64,000 nt of DNA from Castellaniella sp. S9 (GCF_027257175.1 NZ_JAPFGD010000009.1:118105-182104), one strand, 5' to 3'; numbered from the stretch's first letter, positions 41,719 to 54,175 are shown. A program made the numbers and translations. The notes: generated from the letters alone by a model not told the origin.

Positions 41719-44686
41719 CCGGTGGCAGCGGTCGCAATGGCCTGAACTTCCCCGCACCGACCTTGGCGCTGCTGCGCCATAGGTAATCGCCGGTCAGGTT
41801 GATGTGCTCCCACCCCAGCGGCGACAGATATTGCAACAACGTGTCGTCCAGCGCCGTGCCGTTGACACGCAAAGCACTGGTGGCACGCTCCAGATAGACC
41901 GTGTTCCACAACACGATGGCCGCCGTCACCAGATTGAGGCCGCTGGCCCGGTAGCGCTGCTGCTCAAAACTACGGTCGCGGATTTCACCCAATCGGTAGA
42001 AGAAGACCGCCCTGGCAAGCGCGTTGCGCGCCTCGCCCTTATTCAGCCCCGCATGGACGCGGCGGCGCAGCTCCACGCTTTGCAGCCAATCCAGAATGAA
42101 CAGCGTGCGCTCGATGCGCCCCAGCTCGCGCAACGCCACGGCCAAACCGTTCTGGCGTGGGTAGCTGCCGAGTTTGCGCAGCATCAGCGAAGCCGTTACC
42201 GTGCCTTGCTTGATGGAGGTGGCCAGGCGCAGAATTTCGTCCCAATGGGCGCGTATTTGCTTGATGTTCAGCCTGTCGCTGCTGATCATCGGCTTGAGCG
42301 CGTCATAGGCGGCATCGCCCTTGGGGATGAATAGCTTGGTGTCGCCCAGGTCACGGATACGCGGCGCGAAGCGAAATCCCAGCAAATGCATCAAGCCAAA
42401 AACGTGATCGGTGAAGCCTGCCGTGTCGGTGTAGTGTTCCTCGATGCGCAAGTCCGACTCGTGGTACAGCAGGCCATCAAGCACGTAAGTTGAATCACGA
42501 ATGCCCACGTTGACCACCTTGGCGCTGAAGGGCGCGTACTGGTCGGAGATATGGGTGTAGAAAGTCCGTCCTGGGCTGCTTCCATACTTCGGGTTGATAT
42601 GACCAGTGCTTTCTGCTTTGCTGCCGGTTCTGAAGTTCTGGCCGTCCGACGATGACGTGGTGCCGTCACCCCAGTTTCCGGCGAAGGGTTGCCGAAACTG
42701 CGCGTTCACCAACTCGGCCAGCGCCGTCGAATAAGTTTCATCGCGGATGTGCCAGGCTTGCAGCCAAGACAGTTTGGCATAGGTGGTGCCAGGGCAGGAC
42801 TCGGCCATTTTGGTCAGCCCCAGGTTGATCGCGTCGGCCAGGATCGTTGTCAACAGCAAGGTTTTGTCCTTGGCCGTGTCACCGGTCTTCAGGTGTGTGA
42901 AGTGGCGCGTGAAGCCAGTCCATTCATCGACCTCCATCAGCAACTCGGTGATTTTGAGGTGCGGCAGCAGCATAGCTGTCTGGTCGATCATGGCCTGCGC
43001 GGCGTCTGGCACTGCCGCGTCCAGCGGCGTGATCTTCAGGCCCGATGCGGTGGTGATGATGGCGTCCGGCAAGTCGTTGGCCGCCGCCATCCGGTTGACT
43101 GTGGCGAGTTGCGCCTCCAACAATTCCAGTCGGTCATGCAGATATTGGTCGCAGTCGGTCGTCACTGCCAGCGGCAATTCGCTGGCCAGCTTCAAAGTGG
43201 CGAACTTCTCGACCGGCACCAGGTATTCGTCGAAGTCCTTGAACTGGCGCGAACCCTGCACCCAAACATCACCAGAGCGCAGTGCGTTCTTCAGCTCCGA
43301 CAAGGCGCATAACTCGTAGTAACGCCGGTCAATACCATCGTCGGTCAGAACCAACTTTGCCCAGCGCGGCTTGATGAATGCGGTTGGCGCATCGGCGGGC
43401 ACCTTGCGCGCGCTGTCACTGTTCATGGCGCGCAGCACGTCGATGGCATCGAGCACACCCTTGGCGGCGGGCGCGGCCCGCAGTTTGAGCACGTCCAGGA
43501 ACTGCGGCGCATAGCGGCGCAGCGTGGCGTAACTCTCGCCGATGTGGTGCAGGAAGTCAAAATCCGCAGGCCGCGCCAGTGTTTGCGCCTCGGTGACGCT
43601 GGCGGCGAAGGTGTCCCACGGCATGACCGCTTCGATGGCGGCGAACGGATCGCCGCCGCTTTGTTTGGCCTCAATCAGCGCCTGACCGATGCGGCCATAC
43701 ATCCGCACCTTGTCGTTGATCGCCTTGCCGGAAGCCTGGAACTGCTGTTGATGCTTGTTTTTGGCCGCATTGAACAGCTTGCCGATGATGCGGTCGTGAA
43801 GGTCGATGATTTCATCAGTGACGGTGGCCATGCCCTCGATGGCCAGTGCTACCAAGGTGGCGTAACGCCGCTGTGGCTCGAATTTAGCCAGATCGGCGGG
43901 CGTCATCTGGCCACCCTCGCGGGCGATTTTGAGCAAGCGGTTCTGGTGAACCTGCCGCTCGATGCCAGCAGGTAGGTCGAGTGCCTGCCAGGCTTTGAGG
44001 CGCTCGATGTGTTCCAGCATGTGACGCGAATTCGGCTTGGCGGGAGACTGGCGCAGCCATGCCAGCCACGTCACTTTGCTGCCGTCCTTGTGCTTGAGAA
44101 GTTCGTCCAGGCGCTGACGGTGGGGTGATAACAAAGAATCGGTTAGCGCCGCGTAAATACGCCGGTTGGCACGGGTGATGGCCTCGGCACTTGCGCGCTC
44201 GATGGCATTCATGGCGGGTAGGATGATGCTCTGCCGGCGCAGGTTTTCGACAAGGGTGCTGGCCAGCACAATCCCTTTATCGGTCTGCAAGGCCAACTCG
44301 GTCAATGTATGCACGGCTTGTCGGTAGTGGCTCATGGTGAAGGGCTTGAACCCAAACACCGTTTGCAGCTCGACCAAGTGCTCCCGACGTGTCTGCTCGC
44401 GCTGGCCGTACTCGTTCCAACTTTCCACTGGCACCTTGAGTTGCGCGGCCACCATGCGCAACAAGGGCGGAAACGGAGGCTCATCGACGCCCAAGAAGAT
44501 ACCAGGGAATCGCAAGTAGCAAAGCTGCACCGCGAAGCCCAATCGATTCGCAGCGCCGCGACGCTGACGGATCACCGACAGGTCGTTTTCGTTGAACGTG
44601 TAGTGCCGGATCAGTTCGTCTTTGGTATCGGGCAATACCAGCAGGCTTTCGCGCTCAGTGGCGGACAGGATTGAGCGGCGCGGCAT
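41714..44686 (-). CDS. tnpA: Tn3-family transposase TnpA (Tn21 subgroup)
   Basis: A 990-residue DDE transposase, full length for the Tn21 group (about 988). The start [20 protein letters not shown] and the end [20 protein letters not shown] are those of Tn21/Tn501 transposases. Core motifs include TSSSDGQNF (first Asp region), [23 protein letters not shown] sequence and the ERTLFILDW region. It drives replicative transposition. tnpR is 2 bases upstream on the same strand. The partner inverted repeat on the far side is not present in the window. Confidence 0.95.
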   Translation of the reverse strand: MPRRSILSATERESLLVLPDTKDELIRHYTFNENDLSVIRQRRGAANRLGFAVQLCYLRFPGIFLGVDEPPFPPLLRMVAAQLKVPVESWNEYGQREQTRREHLVELQTVFGFKPFTMSHYRQAVHTLTELALQTDKGIVLASTLVENLRRQSIILPAMNAIERASAEAITRANRRIYAALTDSLLSPHRQRLDELLKHKDGSKVTWLAWLRQSPAKPNSRHMLEHIERLKAWQALDLPAGIERQVHQNRLLKIAREGGQMTPADLAKFEPQRRYATLVALAIEGMATVTDEIIDLHDRIIGKLFNAAKNKHQQQFQASGKAINDKVRMYGRIGQALIEAKQSGGDPFAAIEAVMPWDTFAASVTEAQTLARPADFDFLHHIGESYATLRRYAPQFLDVLKLRAAPAAKGVLDAIDVLRAMNSDSARKVPADAPTAFIKPRWAKLVLTDDGIDRRYYELCALSELKNALRSGDVWVQGSRQFKDFDEYLVPVEKFATLKLASELPLAVTTDCDQYLHDRLELLEAQLATVNRMAAANDLPDAIITTASGLKITPLDAAVPDAAQAMIDQTAMLLPHLKITELLMEVDEWTGFTRHFTHLKTGDTAKDKTLLLTTILADAINLGLTKMAESCPGTTYAKLSWLQAWHIRDETYSTALAELVNAQFRQPFAGNWGDGTTSSSDGQNFRTGSKAESTGHINPKYGSSPGRTFYTHISDQYAPFSAKVVNVGIRDSTYVLDGLLYHESDLRIEEHYTDTAGFTDHVFGLMHLLGFRFAPRIRDLGDTKLFIPKGDAAYDALKPMISSDRLNIKQIRAHWDEILRLATSIKQGTVTASLMLRKLGSYPRQNGLAVALRELGRIERTLFILDWLQSVELRRRVHAGLNKGEARNALARAVFFYRLGEIRDRSFEQQRYRASGLNLVTAAIVLWNTVYLERATSALRVNGTALDDTLLQYLSPLGWEHINLTGDYLWRSSAKVGAGKFRPLRPLPPA

Positions 44687-44688
44687 GG

Positions 44689-45246
44689 TCAGTCTTCCCG
44701 CAGGTACTGGTACAAAGTTTCGCGGCTGATGCCGAAGTCACGAGCCACCAAGGTTTTTTGATCGCCTGCCGCGACTCTCCGTTTTAACTCGGCAATTTGT
44801 TCGCTGTTCAGCGATTTCTTTCGTCCTCGATAGGCCCCGCGCTGCTTGGCAAGTACGATTCCCTCGCGCTGACGTTCGCGGATCAGGACGCGCTCGAATT
44901 CCGCAAAGGCCCCCATGACCGACAGCATTAAATTGGCCATCGGCGAGTCCTCGCCGGTGAACGTCAACCCTTCTTTGACGAACTCCATGCGCACGCCTCG
45001 TTGTGTCAACCCCTGAACGATGCGGCGCAGGTCATCAAGGTTGCGGGCCAGCCTGTCCATGCTGTGCACCACCACGGTGTCGCCCTCGCGGACGAAGGCC
45101 AGCAGCCTTTCAAGTTCGGGACGTTGTGTGTCCTTGCCTGAAGCCTTGTCGGTGAATACCTTGCCAACTTCAGTTTGTTCCAGTTGTCGATCAGGGTTCT
45201 GGTCGAAGCTGCTGACGCGGACGTAGCCGATACGTTGACCTTGCAA
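44689..45246 (-). CDS. tnpR: Serine resolvase TnpR (Tn21 subgroup)
   Basis: A 185-residue serine recombinase that resolves cointegrates. The catalytic serine is in [18 protein letters not shown], followed by [39 protein letters not shown] and a C-terminal helix-turn-helix ([20 protein letters not shown]). The frame is open to 45306, but by family length the start is TTG 45246, with GGAGG 4 bases upstream. Confidence 0.93.
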   Translation of the reverse strand: MQGQRIGYVRVSSFDQNPDRQLEQTEVGKVFTDKASGKDTQRPELERLLAFVREGDTVVVHSMDRLARNLDDLRRIVQGLTQRGVRMEFVKEGLTFTGEDSPMANLMLSVMGAFAEFERVLIRERQREGIVLAKQRGAYRGRKKSLNSEQIAELKRRVAAGDQKTLVARDFGISRETLYQYLRED

Positions 45247-45350
45247 GATGCCTCCAAAGGTAAAAATGTCAGGATGAAATCTATTACCCTTGGCTGAATG
45301 TGTCAATAAATATAAATTTACACTCTACTCTGACGTTGTTTGTGCTCAAC
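45247..45350. other. Partial res region of the Tn21-type element
   Basis: The AT-rich DNA upstream of tnpR (TGTCAATAAATATAAATTTA) is where Tn21-type res subsites lie. It is interrupted at 45351 by the inverted repeat of the mercury transposon. Transposons of the Tn5053/Tn402 family are known to target res sites. Confidence 0.7.
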
Positions 45351-45375
45351 TGTCATTTTCAGAAGGTGACTGCAC
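45351..45375 (+). repeat. 25-bp inverted repeat, mer side
   Basis: TGTCATTTTCAGAAG followed by GTGACTGCAC. Compared with the other end it differs at two positions (GTGAC here, ACGAC there). Confidence 0.9.
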
Positions 45376-45413
45376 GGAATATCAAGAGTCGGCTGCACAG
45401 TCTTTTCTGATCT

Positions 45414-45451
45414 GTGGTCGTCTCAGAAAACGGAAAATAAAGCACGCTAAG
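45414..45451 (+). repeat. Relic of a Tn21-type 38-bp end beside merR
   Basis: 37 of 38 bases match 41681-41718 (GTGG instead of GGGG at the tip). It lies inside the Tn5053-type element and overlaps the merR stop. This marks the old outer end of a class II mer transposon from which the mer module was captured. It is not paired with the end at 41681 because both point the same way. Confidence 0.85.
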
Positions 45452-45881
45452 CTGTGGAAGCCCCTGCCAAGCTCGTTCCACCTTGCAACGACGCAATCAG
45501 CGGACACGAAACATTCCCCTGCCGCGAATGGCAGGCGCACACCAGGTCAGACAGCACAGCCTCCATGCGCGCCAAATCGGCCATCCTCTCGCGCACGTCC
45601 TTGAGCTTGTGCTCGGCCAGGCTGCTGGCTTCCTCGCAATGGGTGCCATCCTCCAGCCGCAGCAGCTCGGCGATCTCATCCAGGCTGAAGCCCAACCGCT
45701 GGGCTGATTTCACGAAGCGCACCCGCGTTACATCCGTCTCGCCATAGCGGCGAATGCTGCCGTAAGGCTTGTCCGGTTCCGGGAGCAAGCCCTTGCGCTG
45801 ATAGAACCGGATGGTCTCCACATTGACCCCGGCCGTCCTGGCGAAAACGCCAATGGTCAGGTTCTCCAAATTGTTTTCCAT
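45447..45881 (-). CDS. merR: Mercuric resistance regulator MerR
   Basis: A 144-residue mercury-responsive activator/repressor. The helix-turn-helix [21 protein letters not shown] is at residues 7-27. The three mercury-binding cysteines are visible in [15 protein letters not shown] and NVSCPL. It binds the divergent operator between its gene and merT, twisting the 19-bp spacer when mercury binds. Confidence 0.96.
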   Translation of the reverse strand: MENNLENLTIGVFARTAGVNVETIRFYQRKGLLPEPDKPYGSIRRYGETDVTRVRFVKSAQRLGFSLDEIAELLRLEDGTHCEEASSLAEHKLKDVRERMADLARMEAVLSDLVCACHSRQGNVSCPLIASLQGGTSLAGASTA

Positions 45882-45886
45882 ATCGC

Positions 45887-45917
45887 TTGACTCCGTACAT
45901 AACTACGGAAGTAAGCT
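45887..45917 (+). promoter_or_regulatory. mer structural promoter and MerR operator
   Basis: TTGACT (45887-45892), a 19-base spacer, and TAAGCT (45912-45917). The over-long spacer contains the dyad CCGTACATAACTACGG bound by MerR. The 19-bp spacing is the hallmark of MerR-controlled promoters. Confidence 0.95.
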
Positions 45918-45952
45918 TAAGCTATCCAATTCAGATTCGAAAGGACAAACGC

Positions 45953-46303
45953 ATGTCTGAACCTCAAAACGGGCGCGGCGCGCTCTTCACTGGCGGGCTG
46001 GCCGCCATCCTCGCCTCGGCTTGCTGCCTCGGGCCGCTGGTTCTGATCGCCTTGGGGTTCAGCGGCGCTTGGATCGGCAACTTGACGGTGTTGGAACCCT
46101 ATCGCCCCATCTTTATCGGCGTGGCGCTGGTGGCGTTGTTCTTCGCCTGGCGGCGCATCTACCGGCCGTCAGCCGCCTGCAAACCGGGTGAGGTTTGCGC
46201 GATTCCCCAAGTGCGAGCTACTTACAAGCTCATTTTCTGGGGCGTGGCCGTGCTGGTTTTGGTCGCGCTCGGATTTCCCTACGTCGTGCCATTTTTCTAT
46301 TGA
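45953..46303 (+). CDS. merT: Mercuric ion transporter MerT
   Basis: A 116-residue inner-membrane protein with three hydrophobic segments. The cysteine pair in the first helix is in ASACCLGPL, and the cytoplasmic-loop cysteines are in SAACKPGEVC. It takes Hg(II) from MerP and delivers it to MerA. ATG 45953 is preceded by AAAGGA. Confidence 0.96.
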   Translation: MSEPQNGRGALFTGGLAAILASACCLGPLVLIALGFSGAWIGNLTVLEPYRPIFIGVALVALFFAWRRIYRPSAACKPGEVCAIPQVRATYKLIFWGVAVLVLVALGFPYVVPFFY

Positions 46304-46318
46304 TCACAGGAGTTCACC

Positions 46319-48485
<2,167 letters not shown>

Positions 48486-48501
48486 AAAAAGGAGGTTTTC
48501 A

Positions 48502-48867
48502 ATGAGCGCCTACACCGTGTCCCGGCTGGCCCTTGATGCCGGGGTGAGCGTGCATATCGTGCGCGACTACCTGCTGCGCGGATTGCTGCGTCCGGTGGCG
48601 TGCACCCCGGGCGGCTATGGCCTGTTCGATGATGCCGCCTTGCAACGGCTGTGCTTCGTGCGGGCGGCCTTCGAGGCGGGCATCGGCCTGGACGCGCTGG
48701 CGCGGCTGTGCCGGGCGCTGGATGCTGCGGACGGCGATGAAGCGGCCGCGCAGCTTGCCGTTCTGCGCCAGTTCGTCGAGCGTCGGCGCGAAGCGTTGGC
48801 CGATCTGGAGGTGCAGTTGGCCACCATGCCGACCGAGCCGGCACAGCACGCGGAGAGTCTGCCATGA
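48502..48867 (+). CDS. merD: Mercury resistance co-regulator MerD
   Basis: A 121-residue MerR-family protein that competes with MerR and dampens the operon. The helix-turn-helix [21 protein letters not shown] is at residues 3-23. It lacks the mercury cysteines of MerR. GGAGG precedes the ATG and its stop overlaps merE by 4 bases. Confidence 0.95.
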   Translation: MSAYTVSRLALDAGVSVHIVRDYLLRGLLRPVACTPGGYGLFDDAALQRLCFVRAAFEAGIGLDALARLCRALDAADGDEAAAQLAVLRQFVERRREALADLEVQLATMPTEPAQHAESLP

Positions 48868-49100
48868 ACAGCCCCGAGCGCTTGCCGTCCGAGACGCACA
48901 AACCGATCACCGGCTACCTGTGGGGCGCGCTGGCCGTGCTCACCTGTCCCTGCCATTTGCCGATTCTCGCCATTGTGCTGGCCGGCACGACGGCCGGCGC
49001 GTTCATCGGAGAGTACTGGGGTATCGCAGCCCTCACGCTGACCGGTTTGTTCGTCCTGTCTGTGACACGACTGCTGCGGGCCTTCAAAGATCGATCATGA
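48864..49100 (+). CDS. merE: Broad mercury transporter MerE
   Basis: A 78-residue membrane protein with two hydrophobic segments and the cysteine motif VLTCPCHLP. It is the last gene of the mer operon, as in Tn21 and Tn5053. Confidence 0.94.
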   Translation: MNSPERLPSETHKPITGYLWGALAVLTCPCHLPILAIVLAGTTAGAFIGEYWGIAALTLTGLFVLSVTRLLRAFKDRS

Positions 49101-49152
49101 GCGCTTCCCATTGAGACAAACCACGCTGTCGCTACGTTGCCTCATGCCGGCA

Positions 49153-49767
49153 TCAAATTCGGCTGAGTAGCTTCTCGCCATCTGGACGTAGCTCACCCTT
49201 GGGTGAAACATGCCGATACAGGGTCTGCCGCGTGACGCCAAGTTCCTGGCACAGGTCGCCGACCTTGGTCTCTGGCTGACCCATTGCCGCCATCGCCAGC
49301 CGCAGCTTGGCGGCGGTCATCTTGAACGGCCGGCCGCCTTTCCGCCCGCGCGCGCGGGCCGAGGCTAGGCCGGCAATCGTGCGCTCCGCGATCAACTCGC
49401 GCTCGAACTCGGCCAGGGCGGCGAAGATGCCAAAGACCAGCTTGCCGGCGGCGGTCGTGGTGTCGATGGCCGCGCCGTGCCCGGTTAATACCTTCAAGCC
49501 GATGCCGCGCCCAGTCAGGTCGTGCACGGTGTTGATGAGATGTCGCAGGTCGCGTCCGAGCCGATCCAGTTTCCACACGACCAGTGTGTCGCCAGTTCGC
49601 AACGCCTTCAGGCAGCTCGTCAAGCCGGGCCGATCCTCGCGCATGCCGGATGCCTGGTCCTCGTAAAGATGTACTGGATCGACCCCGGCGGCAATCAGCG
49701 CGTCGCGCTGCAAATCGGTAGCCTGGGAGCCGTCCGCCTTCGATACCCGCATGTAGCCTATCAGCAT
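49153..49767 (-). CDS. tniR: Serine resolvase TniR
   Basis: A 204-residue serine recombinase that resolves Tn5053-type cointegrates. The catalytic serine is in MLIGYMRVSKADGSQ; VVWKLDRLGRDLRHLI and LVFGIFAALAEFERELI are standard. The helix-turn-helix near VGDLCQELGVTRQTLYRHV binds res. It converges on merE with a 52-base gap. Confidence 0.95.
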   Translation of the reverse strand: MLIGYMRVSKADGSQATDLQRDALIAAGVDPVHLYEDQASGMREDRPGLTSCLKALRTGDTLVVWKLDRLGRDLRHLINTVHDLTGRGIGLKVLTGHGAAIDTTTAAGKLVFGIFAALAEFERELIAERTIAGLASARARGRKGGRPFKMTAAKLRLAMAAMGQPETKVGDLCQELGVTRQTLYRHVSPKGELRPDGEKLLSRI

Positions 49768-49775
49768 GTCGTACC

Positions 49776-49803
49776 TGTCACATATACGTTCGATTATGTG
49801 ACA
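49776..49803. other. Probable res crossover site for TniR
   Basis: TGTCACATA, ten bases, TATGTGACA: a perfect 9-bp inverted repeat directly upstream of tniR. Resolvase subsites have this size and symmetry. A further TGTCAC lies in the first 60 bases after it. Confidence 0.75.
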
Positions 49804-49827
49804 GTGTGAGCCAGAAAGTTCTCGCCG

Positions 49828-51045
49828 TCAAAAACTGTCACTTAACCCGTCATTTAGTCTAAGACCTGCAAACGGCCATTCAGGCTCGTAATGTGACAAA
49901 AACTCCGGCGGGATGCCCTCCTTGGTGAACGTGGCGCGCAAACGTTCCAGGGATTCGGGGTCGCGTCGCCCGTAGGACGCCAGTGTGAACAGCAAGCGGG
50001 CCGTCTCCGGGTTGTGTCGCGCTTCAATGATGGCCTCATCGATGGCCTGGGCTGCTCGTTGCCAGTGGTTGATGGGTTCCGGCTTCGGCACCTTCGCCGG
50101 CAGGCCGTTGGTGAAACCAGTGTGCGGCTCCGTCTGAAACAGCGCGGCCTGTTCCCCGCGCGGGATCAGCGCCTTTGACTCGATCAGCGTGATGGCGGTG
50201 GCCGCCGCCTCCAGCATCTGCCACTGCACCGCCGGGGCCAGAATCTCGTAGGGACGCCACAGACTCTGCCCGGCGCGCAGCGGATGGCCGCAGCGCTCCC
50301 AGACATGGCGGATGCTCGCCGAGCAACTGCCGCAGTGCGAGAGCGGCGTGTTCAGCTCATCAAGCAGGGTGCGCAGCAGCCGGAACCACAAGCCGGCGTG
50401 GACACGCCGACGCGGCAGCTCCACAAAACCCGTCGTCAGCGCCTGCCAGGTGCGCCGGTCCATGCAGGCGATTGCGTCATCGGCAGGGCGCGGCGCAGCA
50501 TCGGCGATTTCCCACTGAAGATACCGGCCGGGCATGCCCCAGTAGGACTCCAGCCAGCAGCCATGCTGCGGGCAGCTCAGCATCAAGGGGAGCTGCCAGA
50601 CGAGTAGCACAGCTTGATTCGTTGGATCGTTCAGACACTGCGGACACGCCCGGCGAATCGTCTGGCTCGGTAGCCAGGCACGCCAGCGAGTGATGGACCG
50701 CACCTTGCGGGTGCGCTTGGGCAGGAGCACCGCGCATTGGAATGTATAGGTTTCCAAGGCTGCTGGTACCGAATCGTCGAGACTGTCGAGCAGCCACGGC
50801 ACCCAGCCTGCAAGACTCATGCTGCGCAACCGCTCCAGCTCGACGCCACTGCGCTGGCAGAGCGCCGTCAGCAACGACAAGGATGGTGCGGTATCCAGGT
50901 CATCAAGTTGGCTGTGACCAAGATCGTGGGCCAGCAGCTCGTGCACGTCCATCTGGTAGCAGGCGGCGACCCGGTTGAGCCATGAGGACAGGGCTTCGCC
51001 TTCCTTGGGTGCCGGATGCAGTGGCCAGTGTGGCGCTGGCTTCAC
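49828..51045 (-). CDS. tniQ: Transposition protein TniQ
   Basis: A 405-residue TniQ-family protein needed for transposition of Tn5053-type elements. The N-terminus PAPKEGEALSSWLNRVAACY is typical. Zinc-type cysteine pairs occur in RACPQCLND, LSCPQHGC and HCGSCSASI. It starts by overlapping the tniB stop by 4 bases. Confidence 0.94.
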   Translation of the reverse strand: MKPAPHWPLHPAPKEGEALSSWLNRVAACYQMDVHELLAHDLGHSQLDDLDTAPSLSLLTALCQRSGVELERLRSMSLAGWVPWLLDSLDDSVPAALETYTFQCAVLLPKRTRKVRSITRWRAWLPSQTIRRACPQCLNDPTNQAVLLVWQLPLMLSCPQHGCWLESYWGMPGRYLQWEIADAAPRPADDAIACMDRRTWQALTTGFVELPRRRVHAGLWFRLLRTLLDELNTPLSHCGSCSASIRHVWERCGHPLRAGQSLWRPYEILAPAVQWQMLEAAATAITLIESKALIPRGEQAALFQTEPHTGFTNGLPAKVPKPEPINHWQRAAQAIDEAIIEARHNPETARLLFTLASYGRRDPESLERLRATFTKEGIPPEFLSHYEPEWPFAGLRLNDGLSDSF

Positions 51046-51959
51046 ATCAGTTCCCGCTCGAATTGCCGCCGCCGCTCGCTGGGACCGGTGTAATCGGCCA
51101 TGCTGAGCGTGCGATGGTTGATCGCTTCCTCACCGCTCTCCACGGCAGCGACGGCCGCCGCCATCAACAGGTGCGCCAGCTCGCCGATGGTGCCCTCGCT
51201 GCGCGTGAGCAGGTAGCGGGCCATATCCAGCGTGGCAATCGACGAGGGTCGCCGCAGCGGGAGCGAAGCCGCGAAGCTGGCCAGCAGTGAGCAGCAATCG
51301 TCGTTGGCCTCCCACACCGGCAGCATCATCGGCTCGAAGCGGTTTTCCAACTGGTCGTCCGAGCGGATCGCCAAGTAGGCATCGCGTGTGCCGACCCCGA
51401 CCAGCGGGATGCGCAGCTCGTTGCCGAGGAAACGCAGCAGGTTGAGGAATTCCCGGCGGTTGACGCTGTTGCCGGCCAGGACGTTGTGCAATTCGTCGAT
51501 CACCAGCATGCGCACGCCGACCTTGCGTAGCAGTGCCAGCGCCAATTGCTCCATTTCCGGCAGCCGTGGGCGCGGGCGCAATGGCGCGCCCATCGCGGCA
51601 AGTAGCGCGACGTAGAAGCGGATTACCGACGGTTCGGATGGCATCTGCACGACCAGTACCGGAATGTGCTCCTGGTCGGCGTCGGAGCTGGCCGGGTGGG
51701 TGCGGCGGAATTTCTCGACGATCATCGACTTGCCGTTGTTGGTTGGACCGACCAACAGCAGGTTGGGCATGCGTTGTTTGTTCGGCCACGCATACAGGGC
51801 TTCCAGCCGATTCAGCGCCTCGACTGCTCGCGGATAGCCGATCCAGCGGTCAGCGCGAAGGCGATGGATGCGTTCGTCCGCCGGAAGACGGGCCAAGCCC
51901 TGGGCCACCGGCATCAGGTGGGACAAGTCGATGATGGGATATTCTTCCACGGCTACCAC
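51042..51959 (-). CDS. tniB: Transposition ATPase TniB
   Basis: A 305-residue AAA+ regulator related to TnsC. Walker A is LLVGPTNNGKSMIV (about residues 89-102); Walker B is MLVIDELHNVL near 176. It directs the TniA transposase to its target. The gene overlaps both neighbours, tniA by 7 bases and tniQ by 4. Confidence 0.95.
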   Translation of the reverse strand: MVAVEEYPIIDLSHLMPVAQGLARLPADERIHRLRADRWIGYPRAVEALNRLEALYAWPNKQRMPNLLLVGPTNNGKSMIVEKFRRTHPASSDADQEHIPVLVVQMPSEPSVIRFYVALLAAMGAPLRPRPRLPEMEQLALALLRKVGVRMLVIDELHNVLAGNSVNRREFLNLLRFLGNELRIPLVGVGTRDAYLAIRSDDQLENRFEPMMLPVWEANDDCCSLLASFAASLPLRRPSSIATLDMARYLLTRSEGTIGELAHLLMAAAVAAVESGEEAINHRTLSMADYTGPSERRRQFERELM

Positions 51960-53635
51960 TCCTCAATCTGGTCGAACGGTTTGGCAGGTGGCTGGTTGTC
52001 TGCCTGCGGGTCAGCCATGTCCGCGTCCGGTGGTGGCGTGGTTTTGAAAAGAACTGCCGTTGCCTTGAGATGCTGGCGTCGATCCGCGTCGCGCCGCGCC
52101 TTGCGCGTAGCTTTCTGCGCGGTGGACACGATTTCGCGCATCTGGCCGATCATGCGAAACAGCGCCGACTCATCCACCTGTTCGCGCCCTTGCTGCCGCA
52201 ATTTCGCCAGCGCCTGTCGTTGTTCCCAGAGGGTGACAGCCGGGTGCGACAAGGTGCGGTATGGAATTTCCAGATAGTGCTGCCCCTCCGGCTCCAGCAC
52301 CCAAATGCGGCTGATGTCGCGCGGGTCGCGCCGGATCAGGAACGCAGGCAAGCGGTCGCGCCGAGCTATCCACGGCTTGAGCGCATCGGCGTAGTAGTGA
52401 ATGTGGTCGATGACAAAGCCGGTGCGAGTCAGAGTACGGCGAATGATGGGCAGGAAATCGACCAAAAAAGCCAAGGCGCGGGTGACGACAGCCGGTACAC
52501 CGACACGCGCCACGGCTTCTGACCAGCGCGCCGCCGGCGGCTGAAGCAGGCCGTTGTGCACAGAGCCGTGATAGGTGCCCACCGCCAACGTGAGCCAGCG
52601 CTCCAGCTCACGCAATGTCAGGGCGGCCTTGTTTTCGGAATCGTAGTCCCCGCGCTGGTCAGGGTTGGAGAAGGTCGTCCCTGGCAATTCATCGTGGATC
52701 ATCTGCATCGCCGTACCGATGATCCGTTCCACGATGCCGCCGTAGTGCGGTTGCCCTGGCGGACGATAGTCCAACCGGATGCCGTGCTGCTCGCAGCCAC
52801 GGCGCAGCGCCTCGCTCTTGAACTCGGCCGCGTTGTCCAAGTAGAGCAGCCTGGGCTTGCCGCTCATCGGCCAATCCATTTCTATATTCAGACCCTCCAG
52901 CCAGGGACGCTTGTCGCAGGCGACATGCACAAGGCACAGGCCGACCGAAACAGATGACGGCGCTTCCAGCGTGACGACCATGCCGAGCACGCAGCGGGTA
53001 AACACGTCGATGGCGATGGTCAGATACGGACGGCCAATCGGTTGCCGGTCGCGCTCGTCCACCACGATCAGGTCGATGACCGTGTGATCAATCTGCACTT
53101 GTTCCAGTGGCGCGGTCACGGCGGGAGGCTCACCACCGACACCTTGCAGGCTGCGGGACGCATCCTGACCTTCCCGGCGGCGAGTGGCCTTGAGCGGGTC
53201 GAGGCCGGCGATCCGCAGGGCCAAAGTGTTGCGCGCCGGCACCCGTAGCTTTTGCGCTTTGCAAGCCTGCGCGACCTCGCGGTGGAACGCCGCCAGGCTA
53301 CGCTTCTGCTTGGTCAGGAAGCGCTTTTGCAGCAACTCGCGGATGATGCGCTCAACTGATTCCGGCAAGCGTCCCTTGCCTTTTCCGCCGCCGGACTGGC
53401 CGGGAACCAGGTCCGTCACAAACCCAGCACCTTGCCGGGCACGCCGGATCAGGACATACACCTGCCGCCTGGATAGGCCCAGCGCTTGAGCAGCGGCATC
53501 GGCGGCTTCATGCCCAACCACTTCAAGCGCTGCCAGCGGCCCGATGATTTCGGTCCGGTGCCGGGCCTGTGCCCATGCCGCATCGGGCAGGGTGGCCACG
53601 CCCTGCTCGGCAATTGGTAATGTGTCTGACGCCAT
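51953..53635 (-). CDS. tniA: DDE transposase TniA
   Basis: A 560-residue transposase of the Mu/Tn7-TnsB group. Catalytic residues are seen in VQIDHTVIDL (Asp), LYLDNAAEFKS (Asp) and YGGIVERIIGT (Glu). I start at 53635 (MASDTLPIAEQ), matching the known length of about 559; the frame is open to 53728. The start is 119 bases inside the right inverted repeat. Confidence 0.95.
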   Translation of the reverse strand: MASDTLPIAEQGVATLPDAAWAQARHRTEIIGPLAALEVVGHEAADAAAQALGLSRRQVYVLIRRARQGAGFVTDLVPGQSGGGKGKGRLPESVERIIRELLQKRFLTKQKRSLAAFHREVAQACKAQKLRVPARNTLALRIAGLDPLKATRRREGQDASRSLQGVGGEPPAVTAPLEQVQIDHTVIDLIVVDERDRQPIGRPYLTIAIDVFTRCVLGMVVTLEAPSSVSVGLCLVHVACDKRPWLEGLNIEMDWPMSGKPRLLYLDNAAEFKSEALRRGCEQHGIRLDYRPPGQPHYGGIVERIIGTAMQMIHDELPGTTFSNPDQRGDYDSENKAALTLRELERWLTLAVGTYHGSVHNGLLQPPAARWSEAVARVGVPAVVTRALAFLVDFLPIIRRTLTRTGFVIDHIHYYADALKPWIARRDRLPAFLIRRDPRDISRIWVLEPEGQHYLEIPYRTLSHPAVTLWEQRQALAKLRQQGREQVDESALFRMIGQMREIVSTAQKATRKARRDADRRQHLKATAVLFKTTPPPDADMADPQADNQPPAKPFDQIEEW

Positions 53636-53746
53636 GCTCACACCTCGCTTTGGTGCACACGAGTATTGAGCATAGTCGAGATTGGTGCAGATGACTTCTG
53701 ATATTGCGTGGTCAGGAGCCGACTGCACACCTGGCGTTACGCCCCG

Positions 53747-54001
53747 TCAATTGGTGCAGTCGTCTTCTGAAAATGACACCACACACGCCTTCCGTCGCTC
53801 AGTACGGAAAATCTCGGTTCTCGTGACCTCCTCGCTTTGTTGCCTACAGGCCATGATGGCGCGTCTTTCTGACGCCTGCGTTTCCGCAGTCATGGGTCTG
53901 GAACAAACGTAGATCAAGCTTCCGAGCATGGCGATGATGAAGAGACCGCACAGGCTCATCACCCGTCTGAACTTTCGCTTTGCAGGGTCTGTGGTGGGCA
54001 T
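53747..54001 (-). pseudogene. Small membrane protein gene truncated by the mer transposon
   Basis: Starting at 54001 (GGAG 9 bases upstream), the frame gives MPTTDPAKRKFRRV, one membrane segment LCGLFIIAMLGSLIYV, and a charged tail ending in VSFSEDDCTN. The last ten residues are encoded by the transposon's inverted repeat, so the true C-terminus is lost. I do not recognise the family. Confidence 0.65.
53754..53778 (-). repeat. 25-bp inverted repeat, tni side
   Basis: Complement of TGTCATTTTCAGAAG-ACGACTGCAC. A second GACTGCAC and GACTTCTGA-type motifs follow inward at 53690-53728, consistent with TniA-binding repeats near the end. Confidence 0.9.
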
Positions 54002-54175
54002 TGATGTTGCTCCAAATCCATACATTTAATATAATTATTGCATACATACAAGGTTTGTATGTCTTTTTTTCGTTGGAGACCGTGAAGACGGCCTCCCACG
54101 AGCCTCTCCCTACAAGCCATACCCCACGACCCGACCCTCAGAGTCCGACAGTTCCAAAACGCAAGGCACTTTTCC

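Noticed and set aside
41499..41909. A - strand frame next to the intron domain V, tested as a group II maturase C-terminus.
   Set aside because: It crosses the transposon end and shows no maturase (X or endonuclease) domain motifs.
41681..45451. Reading the two near-identical 38-bp sequences as the two ends of one transposon.
   Set aside because: They are direct, not inverted, and the second is inside the Tn5053-type element next to merR. They belong to two different Tn21-type ancestors.
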